From contig CM114271.1 of assembly GCA_050084515.1 (NCBI GenBank), forward strand, positions 65,968,001 to 66,032,000: a stretch of DNA of 64,000 bases, written 5' to 3'. The translations under genes and the position numbers were made by a program. This DNA is from Blasia pusilla. Lineage: Eukaryota > Marchantiophyta > Marchantiopsida > Blasiales. The notes beneath the pieces are model-generated. The model did not search any database and was not told where the DNA came from. It was given only the letters and a program-made list of their open reading frames with translations. Of the stretch, positions 60,517 through 64,000 are shown one piece after another (the first letter of the stretch is position 1; each line of letters starts with the position of its first letter).

Positions 60517-61095
60517 AGTTATGGTACACTTGTGTTTGTGTATGCTCTCGTCTATGTTATGTATGTATGTGAGTATGGTAGGTCAACGATGTATGTTGTA
60601 TGACGATGTGGATTCGCACGACAACTGTCATGACCATACGGATTATGTCGAAGAGTATAGTGTGCTAATAGAGGCCATACCTTATGTAGGGCCGTAGTGT
60701 CTAGGTAGAGATACGGTTTCATACATAGGGTTGGGGGTTACTCAGTTGAGAGTGACTTTTCCAGTAGGGCCCGCTCTTAGGTTGGAGGATATAGTATGGA
60801 GTGCTAGAATAATTAGTTCTTTGAGTTGAGCCTGTTGCGTTGGGAGTTAGCCTTGGTAGTGAGTAGAGCTATTGGCTATGGTGGTTCCCGCAAGCTTTGA
60901 CCTGGATTCTCCCATTGTGGAGTGGATTTGGCTCGATTGTATGTGATTCTATACGTGTTTTATGACAGTAGGTCTTTCACGGATTTCAGTTGTGGTACAC
61001 TTGTGTTTGTGTATGCTCTCATCTATGTTATGTATGTATGTGAGTATGGTATGTCAGCGATGTATGTTGTATGACAATGTGGATTTGCATGACAC
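60517..61095. repeat. direct repeat, about 106 bp, 471 bp apart
   Basis: 'tggtacacttgtgtttgtg' and the following about 90 bases at 60517-60622 recur at 60988-61093 with about seven differences. They lie downstream of the + copy's integrase, in its probable LTR. Confidence 0.85.
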
Positions 61096-61138
61096 CTTGG
61101 ATAAATGAAGAAAAATGGTTTAAGAGATATGGGGATGA

Positions 61139-61992
61139 AAATATGTTCGCTACATCTACTGATCGATCCAAATGATGAGATTTTTGACACCATTAGTAAT
61201 TTGGATAGCAACGAATTCAAATGCAATAACATTAAAGGATATGGAAAGAGAATTGGTGCAGGTTAGTGCCTCTCAAACCCGAGATTTGATGGAAGCTGGG
61301 ATAAATGAGATGAAGGTAGTGGCACATGAAGTGCGACATGTAATTGGAGAGATACTCAATGATTCTATTGAGAATATTGATAACACAACTATTGAATGCA
61401 TAGTAGAATATGAGGGTAAGTTGATTTATAAATCCACTTAAGTTAGTCAATTATGTGGGAATCCTATGTTATCTAAAGATAAATTAACTAGAGTGAAACA
61501 AAGTATGTATCACAATCAGATTAATGTTAGGAGTAGATTTTCAATGTCAAGTGAAGTTCCCACTTGTCTATTTGATGTTGGACTATATTGTGGAGTTTTT
61601 TTTTAGGAGAATGTGTTACCAAGAAAAACAAGGGCTCATGCAGGAACAAGTGCTTCTACAAAATTGGTATCACGGATTGGTAGGATGCAACAAATCCAAA
61701 GAAAATATGGCAATAAATGGGGAAGATCAAGAGAACTTTTGACTTTGAGGAAAAAGACAGTACTAATAGTAAAGGGGGATTGTCATGTAGAGTAGTTTTC
61801 AAATGGTTTAAGCCAATAGGTCCAACTCGAGATTTGAAATGCTCATATGATACAAATGTTTTAGTTAAAATAAATGTAGAGTCAATTTTTTGTTTAGTGA
61901 CTTTGACATCATTTTTTAGAGGAACTAAGATAGTTTGGCATCTAGACCCTCATGATAAGATGGTGATTGATGATCATATGAGACGCCTATGA
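61139..61992 (+). other. broken open frame, unrecognised
   Basis: Pieces on the plus strand read continuously apart from stops and shifts: 61172-61441 (helical, acidic), 61524-61742, 61613-61795 and 61717-61992. Fragments such as GKLIYKST, LPRKTRAHAGTSAST and SFFRGTKIVWHLDPHD look like a once-coding sequence, possibly of a transposon. I do not recognise the family. Confidence 0.35.
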
Positions 61993-64000
61993 GCTGAGGG
62001 ATAAGCAATAAAGTTATATGCAATCACATATGGTTCTTGTATATCTTGGTGAAAATTACTATCTTCAATGTCAATTTGCAGTTGAAAATAAATTTCCAAT
62101 TGAAATACTATCAACTTAGTGAAGGTAGGGTTTAATTAGGAAAAAGTTGACTTAAGGGTATTTTTTACTAGCTAAATTTATAATACGTCGACTTTAAAAA
62201 AATGGAAAAAAAAATTAAGGAGTGTTGAAGGAAGAGCTAGCCGCACCTGGGTCTAAAGTATATGAAGTGTGACATCCCCGAGAATGAAGCCAAAGTACCC
62301 CTTCCCAAAGATGAATTAGGGTCTCCCTTCTCTATCTCTAACACTAAGTTTCCATTGTGTTGTGTAATAACAATTTAGGCCCCCAACTCAACTACTACCC
62401 CTAACTTTCTTCCTCTAGAGAACACCATAGGCACTCTCCCACTCACTAGTCCTCCCCCAAACCTCCTAATCTTCTTGCATCCTTTGTGCAAGAAGACTCT
62501 TGCATTCTTCTTGCATCCTTTGTGCTTGCCACATTGCAAAGTTCTTTACCATAGAGAGGCATACTTGTCTCTTGTGGATGGGACACTTCTTACACGCTTG
62601 CTCTCATACCATATCCACCAACCAGTCTAGTCTACACAACATCCAAGCTGCAAAAAAGTTGAAATTTGCCTCGTCTTGCCACTGTTTGAGCGACACAAGT
62701 AACGACACCAAGTGTTCCCCTGTCAATACTAAATGTGGGCACACTGCCTTCATAGATTCATCCTCATTCCTAGCCATACTCCTCCGATCCTTCTTAAGAA
62801 GAAGATATGATCGCCGGCTGCGGCGCCAAAAATTAAGACGCTTATTATGTAATGTCTCATAAACTGCTATAATCCACCTATTTATCATTAAAAGTACATT
62901 CCCCAAGAGGATCACATTTCTCTCTGAAAGGATCAACATATACAATAAAAATCCAGCTCAACAATTCTTTTAATGTACTCTCTCTTTAAACTCCCATTTC
63001 TATCTCCAATCTTCCTCAATAGGACAATACGTTTGCCTATAAATTGTCTTCTCGAGTGAACCCTGAAGTACACTCCCTCGAATTGGATTCTTCTTCCCAA
63101 GAAAGAACCTCACAGAGATCATAGTGCTTCGATTGCTTCCTCTACCATAAAAAATTAATCCGTGTTGGCAAATTACTCTCTGTCTAACATATATTTCATA
63201 CATTGATAGAATAGTCTTCTTCAATATATCCTTGTTACAAAGACAAAACCTATGCATTTTTCTTCTTTCTTCTTCATGAAGACTCTGTAGCTTTTCTAAA
63301 CATCTTTTTGAATCTTTCTTTTTAAAGAACTCACAAAATCCTGGTCTTTATCTTCTTGAAGAACCTTTCTGAACCCTATTTTAATCTCCTTCTATTCCTC
63401 AAGTATGAATGCTCGTCTTCATCAACTCTTCATCCTATTCCTAGAATCCCGTTTGACCCTAAGACACTCTTCCTCTTCCCCAATTCTAATTTTGTTGTAC
63501 TAATAAACAAAAATCTCTCCCAAAATTTCTTCTTAGCTCTTTTGTTACTTTAATTCCTAAAAAATGTACACATCTTCCAAAATTTGAAAAGAGGTAGGTA
63601 TCACAAATGACTCATACAAACATATGCAAGGTTTCACACAAAAAAAAATTTGTATCCATTGACATGTCCATATCTACGGATTTATGTCTATCTCTAGGAC
63701 GAACATGTTCGTCCGGGAGAGTTGCGGGAGGGGAGCACCCATGCGTAAGACATCTTGGTAGCGGATAGTCCCACAGAGAGACATTCCATGGTGGATGTCT
63801 CTTCCCATGGTGTAGAGACCTCTTCACCGTTGTGGAGTACAAGCATTGACTTAGATAGGAGTGTAGAGCTTTATCGTAATTCGGAAGCAAACATAGTCAA
63901 GGCACAGTTGTAATCTTGGAGTGAGTACTTATCAGTCTTGGATAACCCACCTATTATGTGGCAGTTTCCAGAGAAGGGTGTGAGAGTGCTTAATCTCTTA
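61993..64000. other. AT-rich end of window, no recognised gene
   Basis: Short frames only. 'tgtgacatccccgag' at about 62271 resembles the start of a plant LTR, but no matching end is in view. Pyrimidine-rich stretches at 62.3-63.5 kb have no clear reading frame. Confidence 0.35.

Noticed and set aside
62269-62300. LTR-like start 'tgtgacatccccgag'
   Set aside because: A plausible plant LTR start, but no matching end, polypurine tract or second copy is in the window.

Overview
The window looks like nuclear DNA of a land plant, most likely a non-seed plant (bryophyte or lycophyte grade). The reasons are GT-AG introns, a plant-type nuclear tRNA-Arg, a long Aux/IAA-related protein without a degron, Helitrons, and several generations of decayed Ty3/Gypsy elements. 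No species can be named from the sequence alone. Intact genes are few. The three protein genes called here are spliced, so they show up as exon pieces and not as long open frames.

Layout. About 1.8-6.0 kb (+) is a three-exon gene for a small two-helix membrane protein of the '60S ribosomal protein L18a-like' family. Its 3.5 kb first intron is filled with diverged tandem repeats. About 6.4-15.3 kb (-) is a four-exon gene model for a roughly 181-residue helical-bundle protein. Its 7.06 kb first intron contains a tRNA-Arg(CCG) gene, an 88-bp tandem repeat and the 3' end of a non-LTR-type reverse transcriptase. From 16.4 to 27.8 kb the sequence is mostly dead mobile DNA: a 948-bp non-autonomous Helitron, a very decayed Ty3/Gypsy element on the + strand (about 18.9-27.3 kb) and a tRNA-derived SINE.

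The 29.8-33.7 kb region (-) carries a non-canonical AUX/IAA gene: a PB1 domain completed by splicing, an LxLxL repression motif and no VGWPP degron. Phase-compatible upstream exons suggest a longer N-terminus. A TATA box, a probable 5' leader intron and a three-copy tandem repeat follow at 35.4-36.2 kb, without a recognisable gene body. AT-rich Helitron relics lie at 38.4-39.0 and 46.0-46.2 kb. The stretch between them is largely featureless.

From 46.4 kb to the end the window is dominated by one Ty3/Gypsy family. A minus-strand copy runs about 47.5-55.9 kb. A 1000-bp LTR with its polypurine tract lies at 56.2-57.2 kb. A better preserved, 5'-truncated + copy lies at 57.6-60.4 kb. The notable trait of this family is a PHD zinc finger at the C-terminus of the integrase, the place where chromoviruses carry a chromodomain. 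Three copies of different age in this window all end in it. Each copy has frameshifts, stops or lost metal ligands, so none appears able to move by itself.
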